Assembly: GCA_903855705.1 (NCBI GenBank)
Contig: CAINZT010000209.1
Coordinates: 1-37,795, forward strand
From: an uncultured Synechococcus sp.
GTDB taxonomy: Bacteria > Cyanobacteriota > Cyanobacteriia > PCC-6307 > Cyanobiaceae
Direction: 5' to 3'
DNA length: 37,795 nt
The translations under genes were made by a program, and so were the position numbers. The notes below the pieces were generated by a model. That model searched no databases. It saw nothing but the letters and a program-made list of their open reading frames with translations, and was not told the DNA's origin. This document shows positions 1 to 8,847 of the stretch, piece by piece. The first letter of the stretch is position 1. Every line of letters starts with the position of its first letter.

Positions 1-22
1 CACCCCCCAACCCGCCACCCCC

Positions 23-1192
23 ATGACCCTCGACGCCCTCCAAGCGCGCGGCGGCTGGCAACTCCTGGCGCCCCCCGAGGAGCGGGCCGCGGGCGAAGCG
101 GCCCTGGCCTTGGCGGCTGGCCAGTTGCCGGCGGGGGCTGGGCTGGTGCTCGGCAGTGGCGGCAGCAGCGGTGGGCGGCGCTGGTGTTTGCAGCCCTGGA
201 ACCAATTGGAGGCCTCCGCCGCTGCCTGTGGCCAGTGGTTGGCGGCCCAGGGCTTCCAGCTCTCGGGCCTCACCCTGGTTAATCCCCTGCCGGGCCACCA
301 CATGAGTGGCCTGATGCCCCAGTTGCGGGCCCGGGCCTGGGGGGCAGATCTGGTAAACCTCAATCCCGCCCAGCTCAAGCAGCCTGGGGAGTTGCTGGAG
401 CTCCAGTCGGGCTGGCGCCAGCCACTGCTGCTGTCGCTCGTGCCCACCCAGCTGCAGCGCCTGTTGGCGCACCCCAGCGGCCTGGCCTGGTTGCAGCGCT
501 TTGAGTTGATCTGGCTGGGTGGCGCTGGCCTGTCGGTCGAGCTGGCGGAGCGGGCCCGCCAGGCCCGGCTGCGCCTGGCCCCTTGCTACGGCGCCACCGA
601 AACCGCCGCCATGGTGTGCGCCCTCGAGCCCGACCGCTTTCTGGCTGGGGTTGCGGGCTGCGGCCATCCCTTCGCCGATTGCCAGTTGCGCCTCGGCGAG
701 CAGGGGGCGATTGAGCTCCACACCCATCGCCTCAGTCCGGGCTGGCTGCAGGACGGACGCCTGGTTCCCTTCGCCACGGCGGCTGGCTGGTGGCGAAGCG
801 GCGATGGCGGCCGGCTCACGGACCAGGGCCTGGAGGTGCTGGGCCGCCTCGATGGCGCCATCAACAGTGGCGGCCACACCGTTTTCCCGGAGCAGGTGGA
901 GCAACGGTTGCTGGCCCTGGCGGGATCGGCCGGCCTGCCCCTGGCGGCCTTGCTGCTCCTGGGGGAGCCCGATGCCCTCTGGGGGGAGCGGCTGGTTGGG
1001 CTCTTTCGGCCCTTGCCGGGGGCCAGTGAGTCGGCCGCTATCGCCCAGCTGGCGGCCAGCCTCCAAAGCCTCGCTCGCCAACTCCCTCCCAGCCAACGGC
1101 CCCAACGCTGGCTGGCCTGCCCGGAGCTGGCCCCCTCAGAGCTGGGCAAATGGCAGCGCGGCCAATGGCGCCTGTGGTTAGCAACCCAGTGA
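23..1192 (+). CDS. menE: o-succinylbenzoate--CoA ligase (MenE)
   Basis: Adenylate-forming enzyme that activates o-succinylbenzoate with ATP and CoA in phylloquinone (menaquinone-type) synthesis; phylloquinone is the photosystem I secondary acceptor. The 389-residue product shows the ANL-superfamily motifs in order: a Gly/Ser-rich phosphate loop GSGGSSGGRRW (44-54, a variant of SSGTTGxPK in which the usual Lys is Arg), YGATET (189-194), SGDGGRL (259-265), GRLDGAINSGG (274-284) and the C-terminal catalytic Lys in PSELGKWQRG (K376). It is shorter than typical MenE, as in other small cyanobacterial versions. The assignment as MenE rather than another acyl-CoA ligase is supported by the thioesterase that follows on the opposite strand. 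ATG start, no strong Shine-Dalgarno. Confidence 0.9.
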   Translation: MTLDALQARGGWQLLAPPEERAAGEAALALAAGQLPAGAGLVLGSGGSSGGRRWCLQPWNQLEASAAACGQWLAAQGFQLSGLTLVNPLPGHHMSGLMPQLRARAWGADLVNLNPAQLKQPGELLELQSGWRQPLLLSLVPTQLQRLLAHPSGLAWLQRFELIWLGGAGLSVELAERARQARLRLAPCYGATETAAMVCALEPDRFLAGVAGCGHPFADCQLRLGEQGAIELHTHRLSPGWLQDGRLVPFATAAGWWRSGDGGRLTDQGLEVLGRLDGAINSGGHTVFPEQVEQRLLALAGSAGLPLAALLLLGEPDALWGERLVGLFRPLPGASESAAIAQLAASLQSLARQLPPSQRPQRWLACPELAPSELGKWQRGQWRLWLATQ

Positions 1193-1386
1193 GAAGGTCG
1201 TTCGAATTTCTGATTCCCGACACCTTTCTGATTGGGCGTAGGGCCGTGTATGGCGTAGGTCTGGTTGGCCTGCGTTGAATGGACTATTGCCAGTGGCTTG
1301 GGGACGTGATCGTTCAAGCAACGTTGCGAACCAGGCTTGGAGCCTTTCGCTTCAGTTCTGCGAGTGATTGATGATTAGCGGTCCTC

Positions 1387-1878
1387 CTAGGGCTCGCCAG
1401 CTGGGTGGGACGCCTTCAGCCAGGTACTGATTCCATCCGGCAGGGTGCACCCCTGGCGCGTAGCGATCGAGATCGCCCGATGGCGGGTCAGGCCCTGGGC
1501 GGCGCTCTGGCCGGCGCATGCAAAGGAGTAGGTCACCTCGAAGCTGCCCGGATCGAGCTGGCGCGGCTCAAGGCTGATGCTCAGTTGATCGCCGCAGACG
1601 AGGGGCCGGCGGTAATCGGCGCTGCAATGCACGATCGGCAGGGCAATGGTCAGAGCCGCCCGGGTCTGAGCAGGGGCCGCCTGCTTACTTGGGAGGTCTT
1701 CCATGGACCACTCCGGCCTGGGAAAAATCTCGGCGGCCCTAATGCCGTAGCGCTCCAGGCTCTCCTCATAGGCCTCATGGCACCAGCGCAGCAACTGGTG
1801 GAAATGCATTACTCCGGCGGCATCCGTGTCGCCGAAGCGGACGCGGCGCTCCTGCCGTAGCCAGTTGGGACACTCCAT
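1387..1878 (-). CDS. hotdog thioesterase, probable DHNA-CoA thioesterase
   Basis: Probably hydrolyses 1,4-dihydroxy-2-naphthoyl-CoA in phylloquinone synthesis. The product belongs to the 4-hydroxybenzoyl-CoA-thioesterase-like hotdog family: near the N-terminus it carries VRFGDTDAAGVMHF, where the Asp of the DTDAAGV signature is the catalytic residue in this family. From the chosen start it is 163 residues long, normal for a single hotdog domain. The open frame extends 63 bases further upstream (ATG at 1941), but the extra residues look non-conserved; I chose the internal ATG at 1878 because the family begins shortly before the RVRFGDTD strand. It faces menE tail to tail across about 195 bp, and this pairing argues for the DHNA-CoA role over a generic acyl-CoA thioesterase. 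Confidence 0.82.
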   Translation of the reverse strand: MECPNWLRQERRVRFGDTDAAGVMHFHQLLRWCHEAYEESLERYGIRAAEIFPRPEWSMEDLPSKQAAPAQTRAALTIALPIVHCSADYRRPLVCGDQLSISLEPRQLDPGSFEVTYSFACAGQSAAQGLTRHRAISIATRQGCTLPDGISTWLKASHPAGEP

Positions 1879-2026
1879 TTGCTTCTGGTGTTCCCAGCAA
1901 GGGGACTTGGGCCATGTTGGCCCCTCGGGGCCGGTTGGCATCGGCTCCCTTTGGTGTCGCTTCAGCCGCGTTGGCTTGCTTAACCCTGCTGCCCCCCCTA
2001 GCTTTCGCCCAGTTCGCCCCAGGATT

Positions 2027-2728
2027 GTGGCCGCTCCGATTGCCTACGAACAGCCCACCTTGAACAAGGCCTGGGAAGAATTTGTTGCCCATATCCCCAC
2101 CATCTTGATCATTTGGATCGCCACAGCGATCCTTACCGCGCTTGGGATTGGTGCTCAACTGATTCTTACGGTGCTTGGTAATAGCGTTTCGGGTGTCAGT
2201 CTGGGCAGCGCCATGGATGGCGCATCTTCAGCAACAACCCTGGGCTTGTTGCTTGGCCAGCTCGGGCAGTTTCCTTTCACGATACTCTCTAATCTGGTTG
2301 CTGTGCTGTTCGCTGCTGTGCCGGCGATCTATTACGTCACGGGTGAAACAGTCACCGTGGATCGCGCCTTCCGGGCCCTCTTGCAGCGTCCCTGGCGCTA
2401 CCTGCTGGCCGGACTTCTATTCACCGTTGTGTCGGTCGTTGGCCTTTTTCTATGCATTTTGCCGGGTGTGGCTGTCTTCCTGGTCACTCCGGTCTATGTC
2501 AACAAGATCTTCACAACCGACATGCCGATCCTCGATGCCTTCAGCTCTTCCTTCCAGGCGGTCTATCGCTCTGAAAATGGCTGGACCTTTGTCGGGATTG
2601 AGCTGCTCGCCGGCTTAGTGGTGGTGGTGGTGTCTATCTGCACCTGCGGCCTGGGTCTGTTGGTGGCTCCTGCCGTAGCCAGTTTCTATGTTCAGAATGC
2701 CGCCTATCGCCAGGGTGTGCTCACCTGA
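2027..2728 (+). CDS. uncharacterised multi-pass membrane protein
   Basis: No recognised function. About 233 residues from the proposed GTG start, with four or five hydrophobic segments: one near IPTILIIWIATAIL, one around FTILSNLVAVLFAAV, one around YLLAGLLFTVVSVVGLFL, and a closing pair around VGIELLAGLVVVVVSIC and GLLVAPAVASFYV. The C-terminus ends in FYVQNAAYRQGVLT, which is matched by the membrane protein at 7388-8191 (CCINMAAYRQLFG), so the two are probably distant paralogues. The open frame reaches back to 1826, but its first roughly 65 residues overlap the thioesterase gene on the other strand and look like a shadow. GTG at 2027 and TTG at 1976 are both possible starts; the exact start is uncertain. 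Confidence 0.6.
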   Translation: MAAPIAYEQPTLNKAWEEFVAHIPTILIIWIATAILTALGIGAQLILTVLGNSVSGVSLGSAMDGASSATTLGLLLGQLGQFPFTILSNLVAVLFAAVPAIYYVTGETVTVDRAFRALLQRPWRYLLAGLLFTVVSVVGLFLCILPGVAVFLVTPVYVNKIFTTDMPILDAFSSSFQAVYRSENGWTFVGIELLAGLVVVVVSICTCGLGLLVAPAVASFYVQNAAYRQGVLT

Positions 2729-2752
2729 TCGCAGGCCAATCCTGCTTGGGGC

Positions 2753-3160
2753 TCAACCGCTGGGGAACGCCTGCAGTCCCAGCCCAAAGCTGAGCCCCAG
2801 GCGGGCAGCCCAGTAGGCCACAAGAGCCAGCACAACAACCACCAGATGCCAGGCCTGCAGGCCCTGGGGATAGAGCTGGCGGCGTCGGATCGCCTGCACG
2901 CTCCAGAGGATCAGGGCGGCGGCAACCAGCGGCCCAAAGGCGTGCAGGTTGAGGGCCTGGTGCCAGTCGCCCCGCAGGCTGGCGCAGGTGGCCCGGGTGA
3001 GGAAGCAGGTGGGGCAGGGGATGCCGGTGAGGGCCCTCAGTGGGCAGCTCAGGCCCGGCAGCTCGGGCCAGCCTCCCTTCAGCCAGAGGTAGCCTGTGAG
3101 GGCTGCCGGGAAGAAATAGCCGCTGTGGCGGATTCGGTTGAGAAAGGCGCTTCTGGCCAT
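2753..3160 (-). CDS. DUF2752 family membrane protein
   Basis: Small membrane protein of about 135 residues with the diagnostic DUF2752 signature GIPCPTCFLTRA (usually GIPCPxCGxTRA), a short loop with two conserved cysteines between membrane segments. Hydrophobic stretches flank it (around PLVAAALILWSV and HLVVVVLALVAYWAA). The role of DUF2752 proteins is unknown. The ATG at 3160 is preferred because AAGGGG lies about 10 nt upstream; an ATG at 3187 is the alternative. It converges on the membrane gene ending at 2728, leaving only 24 bp between them. Confidence 0.75.
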   Translation of the reverse strand: MARSAFLNRIRHSGYFFPAALTGYLWLKGGWPELPGLSCPLRALTGIPCPTCFLTRATCASLRGDWHQALNLHAFGPLVAAALILWSVQAIRRRQLYPQGLQAWHLVVVVLALVAYWAARLGLSFGLGLQAFPSG

Positions 3161-3299
3161 GGAGCGACAGCCCCTTGTGGGTGGCAAACGGTTCCTTCCC
3201 TTGGAAAAAGGAGATCAACTACTCATCAAGACTCTAGAACCCTATCTCAGTTCAGATCAAAAGAGTGGCCGTAGGGCCTGGCTGCAAGGCTTGCACGGC

Positions 3300-3334
3300 A
3301 AAAAAGGCCAGCTTCTTGGCAGAGAAGCTGGCCT
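3300..3334 (-). terminator. intrinsic terminator downstream of the RTX gene
   Basis: Perfect 12-bp inverted repeat AGGCCAGCTTCT / AGAAGCTGGCCT (3305-3316 and 3323-3334) with a 6-nt loop. On the minus strand the stem is followed by six T (3300-3305 are all A on the plus strand). It lies about 180 bp past the stop of the calcium-binding protein gene and before the DUF2752 gene, so it most likely ends transcription from the RTX gene. Confidence 0.8.
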
Positions 3335-3370
3335 CGTTCAAGGCTGTCGTTTAAACCTTTGGACGTGATC

Positions 3371-3390
3371 GATAGGGATGGATAGGGATG
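3371..3390. repeat. short tandem repeat GATAGGGATG x2
   Basis: Two perfect adjacent copies of the 10-mer GATAGGGATG in the untranslated DNA downstream of the RTX gene. The rest of the gap from 3161 to 3514 holds the terminator at 3300-3334 and nothing else I can name. Confidence 0.5.
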
Positions 3391-3514
3391 GTTTCTTTGG
3401 GTGGGCGGCGGGCTGTTCGACCCGTTGAGAGGGCTTCCCCTATAAAGTTTCCCGACTTCGCTAGCTTGTCCTTGGGAGAACGTGTCTAACGGTTGTGGGA
3501 CCCATCACAGATCA

Positions 3515-4882
3515 TCAAACAATCGCCAAATTGCTGAGGCTACCCGTGTAGCCGGTGATTTCAACGATTAGGTCCTTGCCCGCCTGGAAGCCCAGCTGGG
3601 AATCATTGAGGGCCAGGAAGGTGCGATCTCCGCCCGTGGAGCCCACCACGAAGGCAGCAGCGCCATTGGCCAGGAAGTTGTTGCCAAACAGCAGTCTGCC
3701 GAGGTCGTTGGCGTTGAGGCTCGTGGCCCGACCGACACCTTTCACGGCCGTTGCGGCCCAGCCATCGATGGCATCAACCCCAATCGCCAGATCCGTAATC
3801 TGATCAAAGCCACTCAACAGCGAATCCCCATAGCCGAAGACAAAGGTGTCGGCGCCAGCGCCACCGGTGAGGATGTCCTTGCCACCCAGGCCCGTGAGGA
3901 TGTCGTTGCCCCCATTGCCGATCAAGCGATTGGTGCCGAGGTCGCCGGTGATGATATCGGCATTCTCAGATCCTTTGACATCGGTAAAGTTTTTGACCGT
4001 GAGGGCGGCGGTGCCAACAAACGGCAAGCCCGTGATTGTCAAATTCTGGGTGGCGAGGTTCACATTGAGGGCGGCCGTTACTCCGGTGCTGCCGTCAATT
4101 GTGTTGACCGCGCCCTTCGTGCCGACGATGGTTTCGACGGAAAAATCGGCGATTGTGTCCACCGAGCCATCGGCCTTGATAATCGTGCCCCCCCGCACGA
4201 GGGTCACCCCACCGGCGAGGGCTTCGTAGCTGAGGGTGTCGGCGCCGGCGCCGCCCCGGTAGACATCGGAACCGCTCGAGCCGAGCAAGAGGTCGTCACC
4301 GCCGCCGCCGGAGATGGTGTCGTTGCCACCGCCGCCGTTGAGTGTGTTGGCTTTGGCATCGCCAAGGATTACATCATTGTTCTCGGAGCCATTGACATTG
4401 CTGAAGTTGATGACCGTCAGCTTGGCGCTGCCAATCCCGGGGAGTCCGGTAATTTCCAGGGAATTGCTGGAGAGATCCACATTGATGGCTGCGGTTGTGC
4501 CGCCGCTGCCGTCAATCGTGTTGATGCGATTGGCATTGCCCTTGATCACTTCAATATCAAAGGCGGCGATGGTATCCACGCCATTGCCCCCGGATTTTGT
4601 GATCACCCCACCCCGGGAGAAGGTGATATCGGCATTCAGGCTCCCGTAGTCGAGGGTGTCGATTCCGGTGCCACCGCTGAGGCTGTCATTGCCCGCAGAG
4701 CCATTGATCAGGTCCGCGCCGGCGCCGGCCAAGTAGACGTTGTTGTCCCTATTGCCGTAGAGGATATCTGCGGCCCCGGTGCCGATCAGATTAAGCAGCG
4801 GGGGGCTTGTGGTGGCGATTGGTTCAACAATCGGCAGGGCCTTCAGGGGGGCAATGACAGGAGCTAGGACTACGGAGGCCAT
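3515..4882 (-). CDS. RTX-type calcium-binding surface protein
   Basis: Predicted extracellular or surface protein of 455 residues with glycine-aspartate RTX nonapeptides (GGxGxDxxx) at about 53-80, 183-216 and 322-350, which in this family bind calcium after export. No N-terminal signal peptide is visible, consistent with type I secretion known for RTX proteins, although no transporter genes are in the window. The body contains two copies of a module with an exact 139-residue period (about 41-180 and 181-319); for example [14 protein letters not shown] (155-168) matches [14 protein letters not shown] (294-307). The last 48 residues, including [16 protein letters not shown] and [19 protein letters not shown], resemble what I recall as the cyanobacterial bluetail C-terminal domain. 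The gene has its own terminator, looks monocistronic, and is noticeably less GC-rich than its neighbours. Confidence 0.82.
   Translation of the reverse strand: MASVVLAPVIAPLKALPIVEPIATTSPPLLNLIGTGAADILYGNRDNNVYLAGAGADLINGSAGNDSLSGGTGIDTLDYGSLNADITFSRGGVITKSGGNGVDTIAAFDIEVIKGNANRINTIDGSGGTTAAINVDLSSNSLEITGLPGIGSAKLTVINFSNVNGSENNDVILGDAKANTLNGGGGNDTISGGGGDDLLLGSSGSDVYRGGAGADTLSYEALAGGVTLVRGGTIIKADGSVDTIADFSVETIVGTKGAVNTIDGSTGVTAALNVNLATQNLTITGLPFVGTAALTVKNFTDVKGSENADIITGDLGTNRLIGNGGNDILTGLGGKDILTGGAGADTFVFGYGDSLLSGFDQITDLAIGVDAIDGWAATAVKGVGRATSLNANDLGRLLFGNNFLANGAAAFVVGSTGGDRTFLALNDSQLGFQAGKDLIVEITGYTGSLSNLAIV
3926..4762 (-). repeat. internal 417-bp (139-codon) tandem duplication in RTX gene
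   Basis: Two diverged in-frame copies, about 4343-4762 and 3926-4342. The protein alignment keeps a constant offset of 139 residues over [15 protein letters not shown] (123-137) versus [15 protein letters not shown] (262-276) and over the following strands, with no indel that I can see in this stretch. Confidence 0.75.
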
Positions 4883-4926
4883 GGTCGCTTTGGGGAGACC
4901 TGGAAAAGGTAGCGGTCGCTTTTACT

Positions 4927-5006
4927 CCAGATGCGCCCCAGATGTGTATCCCTAGCGGCCAGTTGTGACCAGATGTGCCCTCACCGAGGTTCGAGCTCCC
5001 ATCTGG
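4927..5006. promoter_or_regulatory. CCAGATGTG repeat array upstream of RTX gene
   Basis: Four same-direction 9-mers: CCAGATGCG (4927-4935), CCAGATGTG (4938-4946), CCAGTTGTG (4959-4967) and CCAGATGTG (4969-4977), plus an inverted partial copy CATCTGG ending at 5006. The start-to-start spacings are 11, 21 and 10 bp, close to whole turns of DNA. They lie 45 to 95 bp before the start codon of the RTX gene, where a regulator would bind. No known binding protein is assigned. The rest of the 4883-5198 gap holds only the hairpin next to ndhH. Confidence 0.45.
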
Positions 5007-5170
5007 TTTGCCTGGGTCCCATTCCCCAAAGGTGCCGATCCCGCGGCCCGGGGTGACCATCCGCCAAGGCACAGCTAGAGGTGCCCTGGCCGCTGGCAGC
5101 CATCTCCCTGGGTCTGGGTTAAGCAGATCTAGGGATTAAAGCCGCCCCGATTTCGCGTTGTTGGAAGCTC

Positions 5171-5200
5171 GATTCAGGGGCGATCGGATCGCGCTGAATC
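5171..5200 (-). terminator. hairpin at the ndhH stop codon
   Basis: Inverted repeat GATTCAG (5171-5177) / CTGAATC (5194-5200) with an inner GCGATC/GATCGC palindrome, overlapping the ndhH stop codon. No T-tract follows on the minus strand, so it may be a 3'-end stabilising or factor-dependent structure rather than a classical terminator. Confidence 0.4.
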
Positions 5201-6383
5201 AACGATCCACCGAGCCCATGATCACGTCGATCGAGCCCAGGATCGCCATGATGTCGGCCACCTTGGCCCCCTTGAGGATATGGGGCAGGATCTGGAGGTT
5301 GTTTAGATCGGCGGCGCGAATTTTGAAGCGCCAGGGGGTCACATCGTCGTTGCCCTGGATGAACACGCCGATTTCGCCCTTGCCCGATTCCAGCCGGGTG
5401 TAGAGCTCGCCGGAGGGAATCTTGAAGGTGGGCGCCACCTTCTTGGCCACGGTCTGGTAATCGAAGCCATACCACTCGCTTTTCTTGCCCTCGGCCTGGC
5501 GGCGGGCCTCCAGGTTTTCGGTGGGACCCCCGGGGATCATCTTGATCGCCTGGCGCAGGATCTTCAGCGACTGGCGCATTTCCTCTATCCGCACCCGGTA
5601 GCGGGCGTAGCAATCGCCCTCCTTCTGCCAGGCCACATCCCACTCGAAGTCGTCGTAGCACTCGTAGTGATCCACCTTGCGCAGGTCCCAGGGCACGCCC
5701 GAGGCCCGCAGCATCGGCCCCGACAGGCTCCAGTTGATCGCCATCTCGCGACTAATCACGCCCAATCCTTCGATGCGTTTGCGGAAGATTGGGTTGTTGG
5801 TGATCAGTTTTTCGTATTCATCGATCTTCGGGCCAAACCAGTTGCAGAAGTCTTCGCACTTTTCCAGCCAGCCCCAGGGCAGATCGGCCGCCACACCGCC
5901 AATGCGGAAGTAGTTGTTGTTGATCAGGCGCTGGCCCGTGGCCGCTTCCCAAAGGTCATAGATCATCTCCCGTTCGCGGAAGATGTAGAAGAACGGGGTC
6001 TGGGCGCCCACATCGGCAAGGAAGGGACCAAGCCAGAGCAGGTGGTTGGCGATGCGGTTCAGTTCCAGCATCAGCACGCGGATGTAGCTGGCCCGCTTCG
6101 GCACCGGCACATCGGCCAGCCGTTCGGGCGCATTCACCACGATCGCCTCATAGAACATGCCCGCCGCATAGTCCATGCGGCTCACATAGGGCACGAACAT
6201 CACATTGGTGCGGTTCTCGGCAATTTTTTCCATGCCGCGGTGCAGGTAGCCGATCACCGGCTCGCAATCGACCACGTCCTCGCCATCGAGGGTCACCACC
6301 AGGCGCAACACCCCGTGCATCGAGGGGTGGTGGGGCCCGAAGTTGACCACCATCGGCTCCGTGCGCGTCTCCAGCTGCGTCAT
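5199..6383 (-). CDS. ndhH: NAD(P)H-quinone oxidoreductase subunit H (NdhH)
   Basis: Subunit of the thylakoid NDH-1 complex (complex-I 49-kDa/NuoD homologue) that takes electrons from ferredoxin to plastoquinone in cyclic electron flow and respiration. The 394-residue product is full length. It starts with the conserved [19 protein letters not shown] segment and continues with [19 protein letters not shown] and the conserved GPMLRASG region; the C-terminus ends in [14 protein letters not shown], as is typical of cyanobacterial NdhH. ATG start. It is divergent from rsmH, with 62 bp between start codons, so both promoters must lie in that short gap. Confidence 0.97.
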   Translation of the reverse strand: MTQLETRTEPMVVNFGPHHPSMHGVLRLVVTLDGEDVVDCEPVIGYLHRGMEKIAENRTNVMFVPYVSRMDYAAGMFYEAIVVNAPERLADVPVPKRASYIRVLMLELNRIANHLLWLGPFLADVGAQTPFFYIFREREMIYDLWEAATGQRLINNNYFRIGGVAADLPWGWLEKCEDFCNWFGPKIDEYEKLITNNPIFRKRIEGLGVISREMAINWSLSGPMLRASGVPWDLRKVDHYECYDDFEWDVAWQKEGDCYARYRVRIEEMRQSLKILRQAIKMIPGGPTENLEARRQAEGKKSEWYGFDYQTVAKKVAPTFKIPSGELYTRLESGKGEIGVFIQGNDDVTPWRFKIRAADLNNLQILPHILKGAKVADIMAILGSIDVIMGSVDR

Positions 6384-6445
6384 GGGACCGGGGCCTACGG
6401 GGCGAATGCTGGGATCTTAGGAAGGAAGCCACGCCGAGGCCCCCC

Positions 6446-7339
6446 TTGTCTTCCGCAGGCTTGTCTTCTGACGGCTATGCCCATGTGCCGGTGCTGGCCG
6501 AGCCCCTGCTCGCCGCCTTCGCGGATCTGCCCGCCAGGCCTGGTCTGCTGATCGATTGCACCCTGGGCGGTGGCGGCCATAGCGCCCTGCTGCTGGCAGC
6601 CCATCCCCAGCTGCGCCTGGTGGGCCTGGACCAGGACCCCAGCGCCCGGGCCGCCGCCGCCGAGCGCCTGGCGCCCTTCGGCGACCGGGCCGTGATCGTG
6701 GCCAGCAACTTCGCCGACTACCGCCCCCAAGGGACCGCCCTGGCCGTGCTGGCGGACCTGGGCGTCAGCAGCCCCCAGCTGGATGGGGCCGACCGGGGCT
6801 TCAGCTTCCGCGCCGATGGGCCCCTCGACATGCGCATGAACCCGGAGCGGGGCGAGACGGCGGCGGAGTTGATCGAGCGCTTGGAGGAAACCGAGCTGGC
6901 CGACCTGATCTATGCCTATGGCGAAGAACGGCTCTCGCGCCGCATCGCCCGCAAGATCAAGCAGCACCTGGCCGAGAGCGGCCCCTTCAGCGGCACCGCC
7001 GCCCTGGCCTACCTGGTGGCCGGTTGCTACCCGCCCCCGGCCCGGCGCGGCCGCATCCATCCGGCCACCCGCACCTTCCAGGCCTTGCGCATCGCCGTCA
7101 ACGACGAGCTGGGAGCCCTCGACCGGCTCCTGCTGCAGGCCCCCGATTGGCTGGAGAGCGGCGGCCTGCTGGCCATGATCAGCTTCCACTCGTTGGAAGA
7201 CCGCCGCGTCAAGACCGCATTTGTCAGTGATGAACGCCTACAGCGGGTCACCCGCAAACCCCTAATTGCCAGCGAAGCCGAGGCCGAGGCCAACCCCCGC
7301 AGCCGCTCCGCCAAATTGCGCATCGCCCAGCGGCGTTAG
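6446..7339 (+). CDS. rsmH: 16S rRNA m4C1402 methyltransferase (RsmH/MraW)
   Basis: S-adenosylmethionine-dependent N4-methylation of C1402 in 16S rRNA. Hallmarks: [10 protein letters not shown] near the N-terminus, the SAM loop [24 protein letters not shown], the [13 protein letters not shown] motif, and the C-terminal [11 protein letters not shown]. Length (up to 297 residues) fits the family. There is no in-frame ATG before HVPVLAE; the frame opens with TTG at 6446, and TTG at 6461 or GTG in HVPV are alternatives, so the start is uncertain. The gene is divergent from ndhH. Confidence 0.95.
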   Translation: MSSAGLSSDGYAHVPVLAEPLLAAFADLPARPGLLIDCTLGGGGHSALLLAAHPQLRLVGLDQDPSARAAAAERLAPFGDRAVIVASNFADYRPQGTALAVLADLGVSSPQLDGADRGFSFRADGPLDMRMNPERGETAAELIERLEETELADLIYAYGEERLSRRIARKIKQHLAESGPFSGTAALAYLVAGCYPPPARRGRIHPATRTFQALRIAVNDELGALDRLLLQAPDWLESGGLLAMISFHSLEDRRVKTAFVSDERLQRVTRKPLIASEAEAEANPRSRSAKLRIAQRR

Positions 7340-7387
7340 GGGCCGGCCGCCGTAACTAGCCGTTGGGGATCGGCCTGGCTGGGCGGA

Positions 7388-8191
7388 TCAGGGTCGGGGT
7401 GTGGTGAGCCCCAGCCGATCGTCCGCCCCGAAGAGTTGGCGGTAGGCGGCCATGTTGATGCAGCACACCACTGGGGTCAGGGCAATCGCCAGGCCGCCGG
7501 CCGAGGCGCCCAGCACCATCACGGCCAGCAGCAGCCCATTGAGGCCAAATACTCGCCACCACTGGCCTTGCACCCCCTCGATGCCCCTGCGTACCGCTGC
7601 GAAGGGCTTGGTTTCCCGGAAGAGGCAGAGGGGATTGAGAAAGCATTGGTTCACGCCGAACCAGACCAGGGCCAGGGCCACCAGGCCGATCGGCAGTCCC
7701 AGCAGCCGCTCCAGCCCTAGGCCAGCCAGGCCGAAGTAGGCCAGGGCCGCCAGGCCCAGGGGGAGCAGCAGTACCCCTTGCTGGGCGCTCCAGGCCAGGA
7801 CCAACCGGTTGATCGCCGCCCCATCCCAGGCGATCAGGTCGGCGAAGCGGGGCCTGTGGCCCTCCAGGGCCAGCCAGGCCCCGCGGCAGAAGCCCAGCGT
7901 CGACACCAGGGCCACCAGCCCCAGGCCCAGGAGCCCCACCAGGGCCGCCCCCAGGCTGACGAGCATCAGCAGCAGGCGCGGCAGGATCTCTGTGGGGACC
8001 TCAGCGACCTGGAGCGCCGCCAACAGGGCCAGGACCCCCAGTCCCCCCACGACTCCACAAGCTCCCATCGCCAGGGAACTCAGCAAGGAGAACAGCAGGA
8101 AGGGCAAGGGGGCCTTGCCAAACGCGATCCAGCCCTCCCGGCAGGCCTGAAGCAAACGGATGCGTCCCTGGCCGGTTGGCGTGGGCGCCAT
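7388..8191 (-). CDS. uncharacterised multi-pass membrane protein, paralogue of 2027-2728
   Basis: 267 residues with about six strongly hydrophobic segments and a short soluble N-terminus (MAPTPTGQGRIRLLQACREG). No assigned function. The segment CLFRETKPFAAVRRGIEG followed by WWRVFGLNGLLLAVMVLG, and the ending CCINMAAYRQLFG, match the pattern in the protein at 2027-2728 (AFSSSFQAVYRSENGW, FVGIELLAG, FYVQNAAYRQG). ATG start. It converges on rsmH with 48 bp between and is divergent from the DUF456 gene at 8260. Confidence 0.7.
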   Translation of the reverse strand: MAPTPTGQGRIRLLQACREGWIAFGKAPLPFLLFSLLSSLAMGACGVVGGLGVLALLAALQVAEVPTEILPRLLLMLVSLGAALVGLLGLGLVALVSTLGFCRGAWLALEGHRPRFADLIAWDGAAINRLVLAWSAQQGVLLLPLGLAALAYFGLAGLGLERLLGLPIGLVALALVWFGVNQCFLNPLCLFRETKPFAAVRRGIEGVQGQWWRVFGLNGLLLAVMVLGASAGGLAIALTPVVCCINMAAYRQLFGADDRLGLTTPRP

Positions 8192-8259
8192 GCTGATCGA
8201 GTGATTGGCTTGAGCGTAGGCATGGCCATGGTTGCGGTTCTGCCCAATTCCCTGGCGCC

Positions 8260-8847
8260 ATGACCAAAACCGACCTGCTTTGGTGGGCGGCCTTGCTGGT
8301 GCAGCTGATGGCGATTCCAGGCACCTTGTTGCCGGTCTTGCCGGGACTGGTGCTACTGCCCCTGGGGGCCCTGCTCTGGTGTTGGGCGGTGGGGTTCGCG
8401 GTGGCTTGGCCGGTGTTGCTGTTGGCGGTGGTGCTGTTGCTGTTGGGTTGGGGAGCGGAGGCGTTGGGGGTGGTGCTTGGGGCGGCGAGGCTCCAGGCCA
8501 GCCGCTGGGCCTACGGGGGCGCCGCCCTGGGGTTATTTTTCGGCGTTCTCGGCCTGTTGCCGGCCTTGCCGCTGGGCGGGCCGCTGCTGGGGGCCCTGGT
8601 GGGTCCCTTGCTGGGGGCCTCCCTGGGGGAACTGGTGGCGGAGCTGGGGCCTGGGCGGCGCGACGCCCCTGGCGGCCTGGAGCCGGCCCCCGGCCGTGGC
8701 GCCCTAGCCATCCTGGGCCGCTCCTTGCAGGTGGGGCTGGCGGTGGTGAGCGGCATGCTCGTCAGCCGCCTGGCCCAGATGCTGCTGGCCCTGGTTGGGG
8801 TGGTTGGCTTTGTGCTGCTCAGCCTCTGGGGGCCCGCAGCTGGTTGA
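8260..8847 (+). CDS. DUF456 family membrane protein
   Basis: 195-residue, very hydrophobic protein fitting DUF456: early motif IPGTLLPVLPGLVLLPLGAL, then a glycine-rich hairpin (GLFFGVLGLLPALPLGGPL) and LLGASLGELV. Four or so membrane spans. The function of DUF456 is unknown. The last 29 bp overlap the 3' end of the convergent cysteine desulfurase gene. Confidence 0.75.
   Translation: MTKTDLLWWAALLVQLMAIPGTLLPVLPGLVLLPLGALLWCWAVGFAVAWPVLLLAVVLLLLGWGAEALGVVLGAARLQASRWAYGGAALGLFFGVLGLLPALPLGGPLLGALVGPLLGASLGELVAELGPGRRDAPGGLEPAPGRGALAILGRSLQVGLAVVSGMLVSRLAQMLLALVGVVGFVLLSLWGPAAG

Noticed and set aside
1196-1225. GTTCGAAT resembling a tRNA T-loop
   Set aside because: No flanking T-stem, acceptor stem or anticodon arm can be formed.
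4824-5072. 82-residue minus-strand frame upstream of the RTX gene
   Set aside because: Low-complexity, overlaps the RTX start in another frame and covers the repeat array; no domain signal.
5667-6551. 294-residue His-rich plus-strand frame opposite ndhH
   Set aside because: Pure antisense shadow of a well-conserved gene in GC-rich DNA.
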